DNA from: Gracilibacillus sp. YIM 98692
GTDB lineage: Bacteria; Bacillota; Bacilli; Bacillales; Amphibacillaceae
Assembly: GCF_010993965.1 (NCBI RefSeq)
Contig: NZ_WIXM01000001.1
Coordinates: 455,109-519,108 of the forward strand
Direction: 5' to 3'
DNA: 64,000 bases
The notes below the pieces were generated by a model. That model did no database searches, was not told where the DNA came from, and saw only the letters and a list, made by a program, of their open reading frames with translations. The translations under genes and the position numbers were made by a program. This document shows positions 62,727 to 64,000 of this stretch, piece by piece. Each line of letters starts with the position of its first letter. Positions within the stretch are counted from its first letter, which is position 1.

Positions 62727-62755
62727 ATCATAAATGATTGAATGATGAACGTCAA
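62727..62755 (-). promoter_or_regulatory. Sigma-A promoter of the Gfo/Idh-ABC operon
   Basis: On the minus strand TTGACG (62750-62755), a 17-base spacer and TATGAT (62727-62732). Confidence 0.8.
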
Positions 62756-62760
62756 TCATT
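62741..62760. promoter_or_regulatory. Imperfect copy of the ATGATGAACGT operator over the -35
   Basis: AATGATGAACGTCAATCATT shares one complete half-site with the 28-bp palindrome at 62636 and overlaps the -35 element. The two centres are about 101 bases apart. Confidence 0.65.
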
Positions 62761-62784
62761 TTTAGTAAAATTTTTCAAAAGAAA

Positions 62785-63840
62785 TTAATAATCAGATGAA
62801 TCCAAGTAATATTTCGCATTAGATGGTGTAGCGATTTCAAGCTTCACAATGTGGTCCTTAACCTTTTTCTTCTGATCTCCTAACATATAATCCGTCACTT
62901 TCTGCAAGGTTATCGTCGCTTGCGCCATCGGATCTTGACAAATGGTTGCGGTCACCACTCCTTGTTTCATCGCATGGTAAATTTCTTGATTAATATCATG
63001 ACCGATAATGATATGTTTTTTTGACCAAGAAGACCAATAGTTTTCAATTTCCCCGAGAATACCACTCGCTACATAAACCGCATCCGTTTTTTTTAATTGT
63101 TCTGTTTCTTTCTCCATGACTTCTTTAATATGACGTCGATCTGTATAAGCGCTTTGACTGAAATACAAGGTTTGTATTTCGACATCAAGGTTATGCTCCT
63201 TGAAATAAGCGAAAAAACCTCTTTCTTTATGGGTCATCTGATAGGTGTCTTCCGAATCTCGGATTAACGTAATCGATCGCAAATTTTCCTTAAATAAGGA
63301 AATAAGTTCTGCAGCTAAGTAACCTGCATCAAAGTAATTGCTCCCAACATACGCGATTCGGTTACTATTTGGCACATCTGTGTTCACCGTAAAAACTGGT
63401 ATATCTGCTTCCACCGCTTGATTAATTAAGTCAACGAAAGGATCTGCATCATGAGGTGCGATCGCGATCGCATCATATTTCCCCTCTTGGATCAAATTTT
63501 CTAAGTATAATAGCTGCTCATTTTCCGGAATGGTATGTACACGATGGACTTCGATATGAAAACCAAAATCTTCATACATGTAAGATGCTTTTTTAATTTC
63601 TTTGTCTAACTCCCTCCAAAAGTAATCGGGCACCACTGGTAAAATAAATGCCACATGGATTAATCGTTGTGTGGACATAAACTTTGCGGCACGATTCGGA
63701 CGATAGCCTAATTCTTTTGCTTTGTCGCGAACTTTTTGAATCGTTTTATCGCTCACCCCTTTTCGGTTATTCAACACACGATCCACGGTTGCTGTGGACA
63801 TGCCCAATTCTTCTGCAATCATTTTTGCTGTGACCTTCAT
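62785..63840 (-). CDS. LacI-family transcriptional regulator
   Basis: A 351-residue regulator with N-terminal helix-turn-helix (TAKMIAEELGMSTATVDRVL, residues 4-23; the usual VSRV is VDRV) and a ribose-binding-protein-like effector domain (VAFILPVVPDYFWREL near 68; AIAIAPHDADPFVDLI near 132; NTDVPNSNRIAYVG near 159). It lies directly upstream of, and collinear with, the Gfo/Idh-ABC operon and presumably binds the ATGATGAACGT palindromes. The effector is probably the imported sugar. The 160 bases upstream show only a possible TATAAT. Confidence 0.93.
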   Translation of the reverse strand: MKVTAKMIAEELGMSTATVDRVLNNRKGVSDKTIQKVRDKAKELGYRPNRAAKFMSTQRLIHVAFILPVVPDYFWRELDKEIKKASYMYEDFGFHIEVHRVHTIPENEQLLYLENLIQEGKYDAIAIAPHDADPFVDLINQAVEADIPVFTVNTDVPNSNRIAYVGSNYFDAGYLAAELISLFKENLRSITLIRDSEDTYQMTHKERGFFAYFKEHNLDVEIQTLYFSQSAYTDRRHIKEVMEKETEQLKKTDAVYVASGILGEIENYWSSWSKKHIIIGHDINQEIYHAMKQGVVTATICQDPMAQATITLQKVTDYMLGDQKKKVKDHIVKLEIATPSNAKYYLDSSDY

Positions 63841-64000
63841 GCTTTCTCACCTGCTTTTGTCTGTTTGTTTCATCACACTTTTATTATAACTTATTACACG
63901 AAGGTTGTTGTAGCAAAGTGATTCTTAGCTGGTGGACATACTGATACTAGAATAAAAAGTGGATACCCCATTAACGAAACTCATATTTGGATATAATGAT

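Overview
The window is low-GC DNA from a Gram-positive bacterium of the family Bacillaceae, probably a halotolerant, plant-polysaccharide-degrading genus in the Gracilibacillus/Oceanobacillus/Virgibacillus neighbourhood. That placement is inferred from strong AGGAGG ribosome sites, frequent TTG/GTG starts, a bioW-type biotin operon, a yhfU-yhfT-yhfS-like operon, LPDTA cell-wall sorting signals, very acidic secreted proteins and Bacillales-type palindromic intergenic repeats. No rRNA, tRNA, phage or complete IS element was seen.

Layout. 1-5030: biotin operon on the minus strand (bioW-bioA-bioF-bioD-bioI, bioB absent) behind a BirA operator. 5378-11776: a 2132-residue wall-anchored amylopullulanase. 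12306-16608: a plus-strand three-gene unit (GAF-PAS-GGDEF-EAL protein, ThDP-dependent enzyme, carboxymuconolactone-decarboxylase-like protein). 17411-22762: a 1783-residue wall-anchored PL9 pectate-lyase-like protein. 23370-30862: a LacI-controlled sugar locus (solute-binding protein, two permeases, a toroid-type polysaccharide enzyme, LacI regulator, IolG-like dehydrogenase). 31075-38463: small genes, CutC, a GH43 enzyme, a YndJ-like membrane protein, and a ThuA-like/GMC oxidoreductase pair. 38501-44798: a GntR-split transketolase-ABC importer-cupin operon. 45426-46241: YitT. 46313-50119: BirA-boxed bioY-acyl-CoA ligase-thiolase-two MaoC genes. 50472-55826: SDR, zinc alcohol dehydrogenase, and a TVP38-phosphodiesterase-EEP hydrolase group. 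55941-56316: a 52-bp tandem repeat array. 56404-63840: a LacI-controlled operon with two Gfo/Idh oxidoreductases, a TIM-barrel isomerase and an ABC importer.

How it works together. Starch and pectin are attacked at the cell surface by two anchored enzymes that share the same pre-anchor domain. Oligosaccharides enter through three CUT1 ABC importers, none with a local ATPase, so a shared MsmK/MalK-type ATPase elsewhere is expected. They are then processed by cytosolic GH43, toroid, oxidoreductase/isomerase and transketolase enzymes. Two LacI-type regulators and one GntR-type regulator have palindromic operators placed directly on recognisable sigma-A promoters. Biotin synthesis, biotin uptake and a linked acyl-CoA pathway appear to be one BirA regulon, because both operons carry the same 31-bp box.

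The most unusual items are the 52-bp tandem array with a 104-bp higher-order alternation, the three-gene c-di-GMP/ThDP/CMD unit, hotdog-fold genes added to the BirA-controlled acyl-CoA operon with a thiolase lacking its second catalytic cysteine, and a composite 382-bp palindromic element. All functional calls come from reading motifs; no database search was possible.
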